A DNA stretch of 64,000 bases from UBA7446 sp964014735 (lineage in GTDB: Bacteria; Bacteroidota; Bacteroidia; Flavobacteriales; Flavobacteriaceae): positions 6,996-70,995 of the forward strand of contig CAXHBH010000007.1 of the NCBI GenBank assembly GCA_964014735.1. The letters run 5' to 3'. The notes under the pieces are model-generated. The model saw only the letters and a program-made list of their open reading frames with translations. It did not search any database and was not told the DNA's origin. The first letter of the stretch is position 1; each line of letters opens with the position of its first letter. Below are positions 33,122 to 41,307 of the stretch, piece by piece. The translations under genes were made by a program, and so were the position numbers.

Positions 33122-35974
33122 CTACTTGCTCAAATACATCTTACGACGTCCGTAAAGCTCATAGAACTCATCATCCTTTAGGTTGTCGATAAATAAGATA
33201 CTCTCTCCCGTACTCTTCATTTCTGGGCCCAACGCCTTATCAACATTCGGGAATTTGTTAAATGAAAATACCGGTTGCTTGATGGCAAAACCTTCTAGCT
33301 TGGGTTGGAAATCAAAGTCCTTCACTTTTTTGTCGCCCAGCATAACCTTGGTGGCATAGTTCACATAAGGTTCCTTATACGCCTTGGCGATAAAAGGGAC
33401 TGTACGTGATGCACGTGGATTGGCCTCAATAATATAAACAATATCGTTCTTAATGGCAAACTGAATATTGATTAGTCCTACAGTGTTGAGCGATAGTGCG
33501 ATTTTTTTGGTGTGGTCTTTAATCTGCTGCATTACAAAGTCGCCCAAGTTAAAAGGAGGCAAGGTCGCATTGGAGTCTCCCGAGTGGATACCACAGGGTT
33601 CTATATGCTCCATGATGCCGATAATATATACGTCTTCACCATCGCAAATAGCATCTGCTTCGGCCTCAATAGCCCCGTCTAAGTAATGATCTAACAGCAG
33701 TTTGTTGTTGGGTATTTTATGTAATAAATCCACCACATGTTTGACCAATTCTTCTTTGTTAATGACAATTTTCATTCCCTGGCCACCCAATACATAGGAT
33801 GGGCGAACCAGTATTGGGAAATTTAATTTGTCTGCCAAGGCAAGGGCTGCGTCTGCGGTTTCTGCAACACCAAACTCTGGATATGGAATATTATTTTCCT
33901 TCAATAGTGTGGAAAAACTTCCACGATCTTCTGCCAAATCCAAAGACTGGAAGCTGGTACCCATGATTTTCACACCATAGCGCTCTAATTTCTCTGCCAG
34001 TTTTAGGGCTGTCTGACCCCCCAACTGAACAATAACACCTTCGGGTTTTTCGTGACGGATGATGTCGTAGATATGCTCCCAAAACACCGGCTCAAAGTAA
34101 AGCTTATCGGCCGTGTCAAAATCGGTAGAAACCGTTTCGGGGTTACAGTTGATCATTATGGTTTCATATCCAGCTTCAGCAGCAGCCAGTACGCCGTGCA
34201 CACAACAGTAATCAAATTCAATTCCCTGACCAATTCTGTTTGGTCCAGAGCCCAATACCACCACTTTCTTTTTGTCGGTCACCACACTTTCATTGTGCAC
34301 GTAGGAATCGCCGTCAGCAGTTTCCATGGTACTTTCAAAAGTGGAGTAGTAATAAGGTGTTTTGGCCGTAAATTCAGCGGCACAGGTATCTACTAGTTTG
34401 TACACACGGTGAATGTTATGCACATCTCGCTTTTTGTAAACCTCACTTTCCAAACAACCCAGCATATGGGCAATTTGTCTATCGCCATAGCCTTTTTGTT
34501 TGGCTTCTAATAGCAATGGCTTTTCAATTGAATCTATTGTAAATTTTGAAATTTCTTTCTGTAAATTAAATAATTCCTCATACTGCTTCAGATACCACAT
34601 ATCAATCTTAGTGATATCATAGATCTGACTGAGCGGTATGCCCATCGCAATGGCATCATAAATTACAAAAACCCTGTCCCAAGAGGCGTGGGTCAGCTTG
34701 TCAATAATTTGGTTGTAATCGGTATAACCCTTGCCATCTGCACCCAGTCCGTTACGCTTTATCTCTAGTGACTGCGTGGCTTTGTGCAAGGCTTCTTGAA
34801 ACGAACGCCCAATACCCATCACCTCACCAACAGCTTTCATCTGTAGTCCCAAGGTGCGGTCAGAACCTTCAAACTTATCGAAGTTCCAACGTGGAATTTT
34901 AACAATTACATAATCGAGCGTTGGCTCAAACAAAGCAGAAGTAGACTTGGTAATTTGGTTATCAAGCTCATCTAATCTGTAGCCCATGGCGAGTTTGGTA
35001 GCGACTTTGGCAATTGGGTAACCTGTTGCCTTACTTGCTAGTGCCGAAGAACGCGAAACCCTTGGGTTAATTTCAATGGCAATAATATCTTCTTTTTCAT
35101 CGGGGCTTACGGCAAACTGTACGTTACAGCCACCAGCAAAGTCACCAATGCTGCGCATCATCTTAATGGCCATGTCACGCATTTTCTGATAGGTTTTATC
35201 TGAAAGTGTCATGGCAGGCGCCACGGTTATGGAGTCTCCAGTATGGATTCCCATTGGATCCATGTTTTCAATTGAACAAATGATGACTACATTGTCATTG
35301 TTGTCACGAAGGAGTTCCAACTCGTATTCTTTCCAACCCATCATGGCTTTGTCAATCATGACCTCATGTATGGGTGAAATTTCAAGACCACGTCTTAGCA
35401 ATTCCTCAAAGTCATTTTCATCATAAACGATGGCGGCGCCTGCGCCACCAAGAGTGTAAGAAGCACGAATACAAAGGGGAAAACCAAATTCTTGAGCAAT
35501 TTCCTTTCCTCTAAGAAATGACGTTGCTGTGGCTTGCGGTGCCATGGGAACATGAATTTTTCCCATAAGCTCGCGGAATTTTTCGCGATCTTCTGTAATG
35601 TTAATCGCATCTATATTAACCCCTATCAAGTTTACACCAAAGTCTTTCCAAATGCCCTTTTCATCTGCTTCAATACACAAATTGAGTGCAGTTTGACCAC
35701 CCATAGTAGGCAATACGGCGTCAATTTGCGAATGTTCCTTCAGAATTTGAATGATAGATTTTGTGGTTAGCGGCAACAAATAAATATGATCGGCCATTGA
35801 TGGGTCAGTCATAATGGTTGCTGGGTTGGAGTTTATAAGTATGGTTTCAATACCGTCCTCTCTGAGAGAACGAAGCGATTGCGAACCGGAATAATCAAAC
35901 TCGCAGGCCTGGCCAATGATGATGGGTCCAGAGCCGATAATTAGGATACTGTTAAGGTCTTTTCTCTTTGGCAT
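33122..35974 (-). CDS. carB: Carbamoyl-phosphate synthase large subunit (short form)
   Basis: 950 residues, against ~1073 in E. coli. Makes carbamoyl phosphate for pyrimidines and arginine from bicarbonate, ammonia (from CarA) and two ATP. Both ATP-grasp halves are complete: 'SILIIGSGPIIIGQACEFDYSG' (~10-31), 'RASYTLGGAGAAIVY' (~170), 'EINPRVSRSSALASKATGYPIAKVA' (~300) in the first; 'VVLGSGPNRIGQGIEFDYCCVHG' (~575), 'RPSYVLGGQGMKIV' (~727), 'EANPRASRTVPFIAKAY' (~858) in the second. It ends soon after the second half, so the C-terminal MGS-like allosteric domain is missing. carA is not in the window. Confidence 0.97.
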   Translation of the reverse strand: MPKRKDLNSILIIGSGPIIIGQACEFDYSGSQSLRSLREDGIETILINSNPATIMTDPSMADHIYLLPLTTKSIIQILKEHSQIDAVLPTMGGQTALNLCIEADEKGIWKDFGVNLIGVNIDAINITEDREKFRELMGKIHVPMAPQATATSFLRGKEIAQEFGFPLCIRASYTLGGAGAAIVYDENDFEELLRRGLEISPIHEVMIDKAMMGWKEYELELLRDNNDNVVIICSIENMDPMGIHTGDSITVAPAMTLSDKTYQKMRDMAIKMMRSIGDFAGGCNVQFAVSPDEKEDIIAIEINPRVSRSSALASKATGYPIAKVATKLAMGYRLDELDNQITKSTSALFEPTLDYVIVKIPRWNFDKFEGSDRTLGLQMKAVGEVMGIGRSFQEALHKATQSLEIKRNGLGADGKGYTDYNQIIDKLTHASWDRVFVIYDAIAMGIPLSQIYDITKIDMWYLKQYEELFNLQKEISKFTIDSIEKPLLLEAKQKGYGDRQIAHMLGCLESEVYKKRDVHNIHRVYKLVDTCAAEFTAKTPYYYSTFESTMETADGDSYVHNESVVTDKKKVVVLGSGPNRIGQGIEFDYCCVHGVLAAAEAGYETIMINCNPETVSTDFDTADKLYFEPVFWEHIYDIIRHEKPEGVIVQLGGQTALKLAEKLERYGVKIMGTSFQSLDLAEDRGSFSTLLKENNIPYPEFGVAETADAALALADKLNFPILVRPSYVLGGQGMKIVINKEELVKHVVDLLHKIPNNKLLLDHYLDGAIEAEADAICDGEDVYIIGIMEHIEPCGIHSGDSNATLPPFNLGDFVMQQIKDHTKKIALSLNTVGLINIQFAIKNDIVYIIEANPRASRTVPFIAKAYKEPYVNYATKVMLGDKKVKDFDFQPKLEGFAIKQPVFSFNKFPNVDKALGPEMKSTGESILFIDNLKDDEFYELYGRRKMYLSK

Positions 35975-36009
35975 AAATTACAACAAATGTCGGTCAAAAA
36001 TCTTTCGAA

Positions 36010-36048
36010 TATATATAAAAAAAGGTGTTACTTATAAAGTAACACCTT
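36010..36048 (-). terminator. Intrinsic terminator after rpmH
   Basis: AAGGTGTTACTT and AAGTAACACCTT (36022-36033 with 36037-36048) are perfect 12-base arms around an ATA loop; on the minus strand a seven-T run follows. Lies between rpmH and carB. Confidence 0.88.
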
Positions 36049-36071
36049 GAAGTTTTAAACTGTTTATTCAC

Positions 36072-36230
36072 TTATTTTTTGTGACGTGGTTCGGATGAAA
36101 CAGATATCTTTTTGCGTCCCCTAGCGCGACGTGCTGCTAATACCTTACGACCTGCTGCAGAAGCCATACGCTCCATGAAACCGTGTTTGTTACGGCGCTT
36201 TCTTCTTGAGGGCTGAAATGTTCTTTTCAT
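36072..36230 (-). CDS. rpmH: 50S ribosomal protein L34
   Basis: 52 residues: starts 'MKRTFQPSRRKRRNKHGF', continues 'MERMASAAGRKVLAARRARGRKK' and ends 'SEPRHKK'. Full-length L34 with all invariant basic residues and the usual Bacteroidota C-terminal extension. It has its own promoter (36254-36283) and terminator (36010-36048). rnpA, its neighbour in many bacteria, is absent, which is usual for Bacteroidota. Confidence 0.97.
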   Translation of the reverse strand: MKRTFQPSRRKRRNKHGFMERMASAAGRKVLAARRARGRKKISVSSEPRHKK

Positions 36231-36253
36231 CAATGTTTTATTAAAGTCGGCTG

Positions 36254-36283
36254 CAAATATACAATAACTCGTGTAAGGGCAAA
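36254..36283 (-). promoter_or_regulatory. rpmH promoter
   Basis: On the minus strand, TTTG (complement of 36280-36283), an 18-base spacer and TATATTTG (complement of 36254-36261) match the Bacteroidota -33/-7 promoter. The -7 box ends 23 bases before the rpmH start. Confidence 0.65.
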
Positions 36284-36304
36284 CAGCACTAGCCCAGAAA
36301 TATG

Positions 36305-36312
36305 TAAATTTG
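36305..36312 (+). promoter_or_regulatory. Putative -7 element of the TPR membrane protein gene
   Basis: TAAATTTG fits TAnnTTTG and ends 16 bases before the ATG at 36329; divergent from the rpmH promoter. Confidence 0.4.
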
Positions 36313-36328
36313 CACTAAAATCATAGCT

Positions 36329-36844
36329 ATGTTTCCAAAATTCATAAAAATTGTACTCGCGATCGTCTCTGTAGGATTTGCTGTTTACCAATTTATTGAA
36401 GGGAATATCGGCAATGGAATTGCGATGATTCTCTTAGCCGGTATTTTTGTTTTTCTTTTTTACAAGAATGAATTGATCTTAGTTGCTTTCCTACGCCTAC
36501 GCAAGCAAGACTTTGAAGGAACGCAACGCTGGCTGAACAGAATCAAAAAACCCGAATCTGCACTTACACAAAAACAACAAGGCTATTTTTATTTCCTTCA
36601 TGGCGTGATAGAAGCCCAAAAAAACCTGACAAAAGCAGAGCGTCACTTTAAAAAAGCTATTTCACTGGGACTTAATATGAAACATGATTTGGCCATGGCC
36701 AAACTGAGTCTTGCGGGTATTGTAATGCAGAAAAGACGTAAAAGAGAAGCCACATTACTATTAAACGAAGCTAAAAAATTGGACAAGCAAAATATGCTTA
36801 ACGATCAAATTAAGCTGATGCAACAGCAATTAAAGAAGATCTAA
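36329..36844 (+). CDS. Membrane-anchored TPR-like protein
   Basis: 171 residues. Two hydrophobic segments (~5-22 and ~27-45) anchor the protein in the inner membrane; the remaining ~120 residues are helical with TPR character ('QQGYFYFLHGVIEAQKNLTKAERHFKKAISLGL', 'LAMAKLSLAGIVMQKRRKREATLLLNEAKKLD'). Common in Flavobacteriia as a hypothetical or DUF2892-like protein; probably a scaffold. Its stop overlaps that of the convergent hydrolase gene by four bases. Confidence 0.8.
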   Translation: MFPKFIKIVLAIVSVGFAVYQFIEGNIGNGIAMILLAGIFVFLFYKNELILVAFLRLRKQDFEGTQRWLNRIKKPESALTQKQQGYFYFLHGVIEAQKNLTKAERHFKKAISLGLNMKHDLAMAKLSLAGIVMQKRRKREATLLLNEAKKLDKQNMLNDQIKLMQQQLKKI

Positions 36845-37515
36845 CTCAGTGCTGAGCTAAGGATAATTTGTGGTAAATTTTGATTAAACCATTCTGCGCG
36901 TGTCATAATCATGACGTGTGTTCCTTTAGGTACTGGTATAAAGTCCTTTAGAAATAGGGCTGGAAATACCATGTCATAAGTACCGTGTATGTGTGTTACG
37001 TTGGGTAGCGGTATATCTTGACTCCAATTGAATAAAACCTTTAGTGACCAATTTAAATATTCTGGTGATCGGACTGAAAGGTATTTTTTATTTAAATCCA
37101 TACGTTTTCGTGCAGTTGGGCCAAAAATAAATCCTACAAAATCTTCAAGATTATCAATCCACTGAACAGGAAAAAACTTATATGCATTCGTCTTACGGCT
37201 GATGCGCATGTGCATGGGAAACTCACGCCAAGTACGCACACTTGAAATGATAATAACCTTTCGGCATGAAATAATTTTAGACATCTCTTGGACTAACATC
37301 CCACCAAAAGAAACACCAATTAAAATAGGATTTGGATGAGTCACTTTTGCACACATACGTTCTGCATAAGATGCCAAAGATTCGTTCTGATTAGGCATAA
37401 ACCAAGATAACAAATGCACCTTCATAGGGCTGCTGAGTTTTATACGTTCAAAAATCTCATTGTTTGCAGCCATACCAGGCATCATATAAACATGAACAGC
37501 GGCACTCTTATTCAT
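36841..37515 (-). CDS. Alpha/beta hydrolase
   Basis: 224 residues. 'VHVYMMPGMAANNEIFERI' (~7-25) is the first strand with the oxyanion loop, 'ILIGVSFGGMLVQEM' (~91-105) the nucleophile elbow G-x-S-x-G with Ser97, and 'HIHGTYDMVFP' (~175) the Asp region; a late His occurs in 'KGTHVMIMTRA' (~198). The catalytic triad therefore appears complete. No signal peptide. Substrate unknown. It is divergent from the GNAT gene with 52 bases between. Confidence 0.88.
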   Translation of the reverse strand: MNKSAAVHVYMMPGMAANNEIFERIKLSSPMKVHLLSWFMPNQNESLASYAERMCAKVTHPNPILIGVSFGGMLVQEMSKIISCRKVIIISSVRTWREFPMHMRISRKTNAYKFFPVQWIDNLEDFVGFIFGPTARKRMDLNKKYLSVRSPEYLNWSLKVLFNWSQDIPLPNVTHIHGTYDMVFPALFLKDFIPVPKGTHVMIMTRAEWFNQNLPQIILSSALS

Positions 37516-37541
37516 TGTAACTCAATGTACATAAAATTTTG

Positions 37542-37549
37542 TAAATTTG
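37542..37549 (+). promoter_or_regulatory. Putative -7 element of the small GNAT gene
   Basis: TAAATTTG fits TAnnTTTG and ends 18 bases before the ATG at 37568. A TTG occurs at 37515-37517, 24 bases upstream, slightly more than the usual spacing. Confidence 0.45.
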
Positions 37550-37567
37550 CAGTCTAGCAACTAATTA

Positions 37568-37861
37568 ATGAATAAAATTAACGTTACTGACAATGCTTTT
37601 TTGCGCCAATTTGAAACTGAATTTCAAGGAGAACTTGCCAAGATTGAGTATGCGCAACAGGAACGTAAAATCTTTTTAACCAAACTTGTAGTACCGAAAG
37701 AAAAGTGCACTAATGACTTTAGTGATGCTTTCATCAAGGAAGTGCTATCAATCATATCAGAGCGAAACATCAGCATGATGCCAACCAGCCCTGAGATAGT
37801 GCTCTTTATACGTAAGAACAAGCGCTACAGAAGTATGTTACCTATTGGCGTACGTATATAA
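37568..37861 (+). CDS. Small GNAT-type N-acetyltransferase (YjdJ-like)
   Basis: 97 residues. The layout 'RQFETEFQGELAKIEYAQQERKIFLTKLVVPKE', a central helix, 'ISMMPTSPEIVLFIRKNKRYRSMLP' resembles the short GCN5-related acetyltransferases of the YjdJ/At1g77540 type, in which the last block ('PlCp.va.yirrhpey.dlv') binds CoA. The substrate is unknown and the usual 'G.G.g..L' pyrophosphate loop is poorly conserved here (KCTNDFSDAFIKEVL), so activity is uncertain. Convergent with mtaB, four bases apart. Confidence 0.65.
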   Translation: MNKINVTDNAFLRQFETEFQGELAKIEYAQQERKIFLTKLVVPKEKCTNDFSDAFIKEVLSIISERNISMMPTSPEIVLFIRKNKRYRSMLPIGVRI

Positions 37862-37865
37862 ATTA

Positions 37866-39194
37866 CTAGGCTGTAATGGCTGATTTTACATCGAATTTTA
37901 CCAACCCATCATCATCGATTTCGGTCAAGCGCACAAGATGTATACTATTGCATAAGGTGGGGTTCCAGAAAGTTTTTACCTTGACATAATTAGGAGTAAA
38001 TCCATGGATGTATCCGCGCTTATTTTCAGATTCAAATAAAACTTCTTGTTCGGTTCCTAATTGGCTTTCGTAAAAAGAACGCCGCTTTTTTTGAGATAAC
38101 CCTCGTAACATTTTACTCCTTTTGGAACGCACTTCCTTAGGGACAACAGCTCCCATGCTTGCTGCAAGGGTATTCTCACGTTCCGAATAAGTAAATACGT
38201 GTAAGTATGAAATGTCAAGTGTGTTAAGAAAGTGATAGGTTTCCAAAAAATGATCTTCTGACTCACCAGGGAAACCAACAATTACATCAACCCCAATGCA
38301 GGCATGCGGCATAAGAGCTTTTATCTGTTCGACACGTTTCAGATATAACTCTCGCTGGTATCTTCTGCGCATGGCTGCCAAAATCTCGTTACTGCCACTT
38401 TGCAGTGGTATGTGAAAATGAGGTACAAATCGTTTGGATTTTGCTACAAAATCAATGGTTTCTTGAAGTAACAAATTAGGCTCAATGGAAGAAATACGTA
38501 TACGTTCCAAACCTGATACCCCATCTAAAGCTTTAACCAAGTCAAAAAAAGTATGTTCATGCCTTTTAGCACCAAACTCTCCCTTTCCAAAGTCGCCAAT
38601 ATTAACTCCCGTTAAAACCACTTCTTTGATGTCTTGGGCGGCAATTTCATTTGCTTGCTTGAGGATATTTTCAAGTGTGTCGCTACGCGAAAAACCACGA
38701 GCCAAAGGAATGGTACAGTAGGTACATTTGTAGTCACAGCCGTCCTGAACCTTCAAAAATGCTCTAGTGCGATCCCCAATGGCATAACTTCCAATGAATT
38801 GCTCAAGAGCATCAATGGAACAAGCGTGAATGGCGGTCTGAGAAGCAGTTTTGCTCTCAACAAAATCCACAACATTAAACTTTTCGTTAGCACCTAAAAC
38901 CAAATCTACACCGTCTAATGCGGCCAATGCTTCAGGGTTAAGTTGTGCATAGCACCCTATTGCAACCAAAAAACCTTCAGGGTTTTGCTTGAGCGCTTGA
39001 TTGACAATAATTTTGAATTTTTTATCGGCATTTTCTGTAACAGAACAGGTGTTGATAACATATACGTCTGCGGGTGAATCAAAAGCAGTTTCAGAATAGC
39101 CTGATGCCTTAAAAGAGCGGGCTATGGTTGATGTTTCTGAAAAATTCAACTTACATCCCAAAGTGTAAAAAGCTACCGAACCTGTATTTGCCAT
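37866..39194 (-). CDS. mtaB: tRNA (N6-threonylcarbamoyladenosine(37)-C2)-methylthiotransferase MtaB
   Basis: 442 residues. Radical SAM methylthiotransferase that turns t6A37 of tRNA into ms2t6A. Three domains are seen: UPF0004 with its cluster cysteines ('YTLGCKLN' ~14, 'NTCSVTENADKK' ~50, 'VAIGCYAQ' ~82), radical SAM with CxxxCxxC in 'VQDGCDYKCTYCTIPLARG' (~153-160), and a C-terminal TRAM-like domain ('EQEVLFESENKRGYIHGFTPNYVKVK'). A TATATTTG -7 element on the minus strand (39208-39215) is 13 bases upstream. Confidence 0.96.
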   Translation of the reverse strand: MANTGSVAFYTLGCKLNFSETSTIARSFKASGYSETAFDSPADVYVINTCSVTENADKKFKIIVNQALKQNPEGFLVAIGCYAQLNPEALAALDGVDLVLGANEKFNVVDFVESKTASQTAIHACSIDALEQFIGSYAIGDRTRAFLKVQDGCDYKCTYCTIPLARGFSRSDTLENILKQANEIAAQDIKEVVLTGVNIGDFGKGEFGAKRHEHTFFDLVKALDGVSGLERIRISSIEPNLLLQETIDFVAKSKRFVPHFHIPLQSGSNEILAAMRRRYQRELYLKRVEQIKALMPHACIGVDVIVGFPGESEDHFLETYHFLNTLDISYLHVFTYSERENTLAASMGAVVPKEVRSKRSKMLRGLSQKKRRSFYESQLGTEQEVLFESENKRGYIHGFTPNYVKVKTFWNPTLCNSIHLVRLTEIDDDGLVKFDVKSAITA

Positions 39195-39207
39195 GTTGTT
39201 GTTTTTA

Positions 39208-39215
39208 CAAATATA
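39208..39215 (-). promoter_or_regulatory. Putative -7 element of mtaB
   Basis: TATATTTG on the minus strand matches TAnnTTTG; it ends 13 bases before the mtaB ATG. It overlaps the spacer after the GlmU-like gene. Confidence 0.45.
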
Positions 39216-39232
39216 ATCCCATATGATCGAAG

Positions 39233-40399
39233 CTAACCTGCATAACGGCGTAATTCCTTTGTTGCATCAAATAAATGTGTTAAAACAGCCTTGTCTGCTG
39301 CTTGCATTTCTTTACCGCGTCTAGACATGACCACATTAGCCGTATCCATCATATTATTCAAATTGTTTTCAGTCATGCCTTGAGACCCGCCTCTAGAGAA
39401 GCTAGGGATAAAAGTTCGGGGGAAACCAATACTAAAAATACTACAACCAATCCCTACAACAGTAGCCGTATTCAAAGGGGTTTGTATGGCTGTTTTGGAA
39501 TGGTCGCCCATAATAAGGCCACAAAACTGCAAACCAGTTGATATAAATTTTTGTTGGGTATAGTTCCATGCACGGGTGTTACCATAATCATTTTTAAGAT
39601 TTGAAGCGTCGGTCCCAGCTGCCAAATTACACCACTCTCCTATAACAGCGTTACCCAAAAATCCATCATGTCCTTTATTGCTGTTACCGATCATCACAAC
39701 ATTATTGAGCTCGCCACCCACCTTGCAGTATGGTCCAAGACTGGTACCGCCATAGATTTTAGCACCCATTTTAACAACAGTATTTTTACCAATATATAAA
39801 GGGCCACGAAGCAAAGCGCCTTCCATAATGGTTACGTCATCGTCAATGATAATAGGTCCATCTTGCGTATTGTATATCACAGCAAATGAGGTAACATTTA
39901 CTCCTACCATCAACGGATATTTACCGTGATGTTGGTTGGTTTTGTTGAGTTTATTGTTGTGTGTTTTACTAAAAAAAGCAGCGTCCGAAATCAGAACTTC
40001 CGCATTTTTGGGAAACAAATCCCATGGATATTGAATAATGCTTACTTCAGCGTCTAGCTCGATAATTTTAAATGTTGTTAATACCTTGTCTTTACTGGAG
40101 CTAGCGCCGCAAAAAGCAATCATATTGCCTCTGTGCATTATCTTCTGTCCGTTTCTTAAATTTTTAATGGCATATAAAAGTTCTGCATTTGGGATGCATC
40201 CCGCCATAACAGCAAGATCAAAAGAAGGTGTTTTGGGTTGAAGGTAAGCTGCTGTTTCTACTACAACTTCAGCATCTAGCGCATCAGACCATCTATTAGC
40301 TAGTGTCTTACTACCTATCAACAATTCAGCAACAGGCCTAGTATAGACCAAGGGTAATAAATCGGAACGGTTTGGACCGTCAAATAAGCAAATACGCAT
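39233..40399 (-). CDS. GlmU-family putative sugar nucleotidyltransferase
   Basis: 388 residues. N-terminal part starts 'RICLFDGPNRSDLLPLVYTRPVAELLIGSKTLANRW', as in the Bacteroidota-specific GlmU-like group; C-terminal ~180 residues are left-handed beta-helix hexapeptide repeats ('VTIMEGALLRGPLYIGKNTVVKMGAKIYGGTSLGPYCKVGGEL'). The classic G-G-x-G-T-R-(6)-K signature of UDP-GlcNAc pyrophosphorylases is not visible, so catalysis is not assured. A role in nucleotide-sugar/envelope synthesis is the usual guess. It lies 69 bases after rpmE2 on the same strand, behind that gene's terminator. Confidence 0.85.
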   Translation of the reverse strand: MRICLFDGPNRSDLLPLVYTRPVAELLIGSKTLANRWSDALDAEVVVETAAYLQPKTPSFDLAVMAGCIPNAELLYAIKNLRNGQKIMHRGNMIAFCGASSSKDKVLTTFKIIELDAEVSIIQYPWDLFPKNAEVLISDAAFFSKTHNNKLNKTNQHHGKYPLMVGVNVTSFAVIYNTQDGPIIIDDDVTIMEGALLRGPLYIGKNTVVKMGAKIYGGTSLGPYCKVGGELNNVVMIGNSNKGHDGFLGNAVIGEWCNLAAGTDASNLKNDYGNTRAWNYTQQKFISTGLQFCGLIMGDHSKTAIQTPLNTATVVGIGCSIFSIGFPRTFIPSFSRGGSQGMTENNLNNMMDTANVVMSRRGKEMQAADKAVLTHLFDATKELRRYAG

Positions 40400-40419
40400 T
40401 CATCAAATATAGGTGTAAA

Positions 40420-40443
40420 TAAAAAAACCTCCGCAAGGAGGCT
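40420..40443 (-). terminator. Intrinsic terminator after rpmE2
   Basis: CCTCC (40428-40432) and GGAGG (40437-40441) with a GCAA loop, followed on the minus strand by seven T. Confidence 0.85.
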
Positions 40444-40468
40444 TTAAATTTTGCTATATACAGAAAAT

Positions 40469-40720
40469 TTACTTTTTGAATTTGGCATACTTGTTTTTGA
40501 ACTTGTCAATACGTCCAGCAGTATCTACAAGTTTAGACTTACCTGTGTAGTAAGGGTGTGATGTGCGTGAAATCTCCAATTTAACTAACGGATATTCAAC
40601 ACCATCTACTTCAATTTTTTCTTTTGCGTTGGCAGTTGACCTTGTTATAAAGACGTCTTCATTAGACATGTCTTTGAAAGCTACCAAGCGATAGTTGTCG
40701 GGATGTATACCTTGTTTCAT
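40469..40720 (-). CDS. rpmE2: 50S ribosomal protein L31 type B
   Basis: 83 residues: 'MKQGIHPDNYRLVAFKDMSNEDVFITRSTA', 'LVKLEISRTSHPYYTGKSKLVDTAGRIDKFKNKYAKF'. The zinc cysteines of type A L31 are absent, so this is the zinc-independent form, which is the standard one in Bacteroidota. It has a TAAATTTG -7 element on the minus strand at 40746-40753 and a strong terminator. Confidence 0.97.
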   Translation of the reverse strand: MKQGIHPDNYRLVAFKDMSNEDVFITRSTANAKEKIEVDGVEYPLVKLEISRTSHPYYTGKSKLVDTAGRIDKFKNKYAKFKK

Positions 40721-40745
40721 AATGCGTTTCCTTTATAAAGGGGTG

Positions 40746-40753
40746 CAAATTTA
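40746..40753 (-). promoter_or_regulatory. Putative -7 element of rpmE2
   Basis: TAAATTTG on the minus strand fits TAnnTTTG, ending 25 bases before the ATG. Confidence 0.45.
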
Positions 40754-40800
40754 ATTATTTTATCTAAATTTACCATACTCTTAACCATAAAAAACAATAT

Positions 40801-41307
40801 ATGGAAACTTCACCAAAATTAGGAACTTATAATTATCGCTTTGGCGCTATAGCAGCTGGCATTGGAATCGTATTCAGTATAATGCTTTTTAGCATGGATA
40901 TGACCTACAATCAATCATCTGTTATCCAGACAATAAATATATTAATTCCTGCATCATTATCAATAATGGCTATTCTAACATTTAAAAAAGATAATGTTGG
41001 ACTTCTGTCATTAAAACAAGCCATCAAGCTAGGTGTTGGTGTGTTTTTAGTAGCTGGAATTATTGGATTAACATACTTGACCATTTTTATCAATTTTATT
41101 GAGCCAGATTTCATTACAAATACCGCTGCTTTACAAGCTGATGCTTTGCGTGAAGCGCAACCAACTATGGATGAAGACATTATTGAAATGCAACAAACCA
41201 ATACAGAAAAGTATTTCTATATAAGCTATCCATTCATCTTGATTTTTAATGTCCTAATCGGACTTCTAGTTGGACTTATAACAGGCTTATTCACAAAAAA
41301 GAGTTAA
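40801..41307 (+). CDS. DUF4199 membrane protein
   Basis: 168 residues with four predicted transmembrane segments (~12-30, 38-58, 73-98, 138-162). The layout and 'FKKDNVGLLSLKQAIKLGVGVFLVAGIIGLTYLTIF' match DUF4199, a family found beside a GT2 glycosyltransferase in many Flavobacteriia. Function unknown; probably assists the glycosyltransferase in the membrane. Its TAA abuts the TTG start of the next gene directly. Confidence 0.87.
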   Translation: METSPKLGTYNYRFGAIAAGIGIVFSIMLFSMDMTYNQSSVIQTINILIPASLSIMAILTFKKDNVGLLSLKQAIKLGVGVFLVAGIIGLTYLTIFINFIEPDFITNTAALQADALREAQPTMDEDIIEMQQTNTEKYFYISYPFILIFNVLIGLLVGLITGLFTKKS

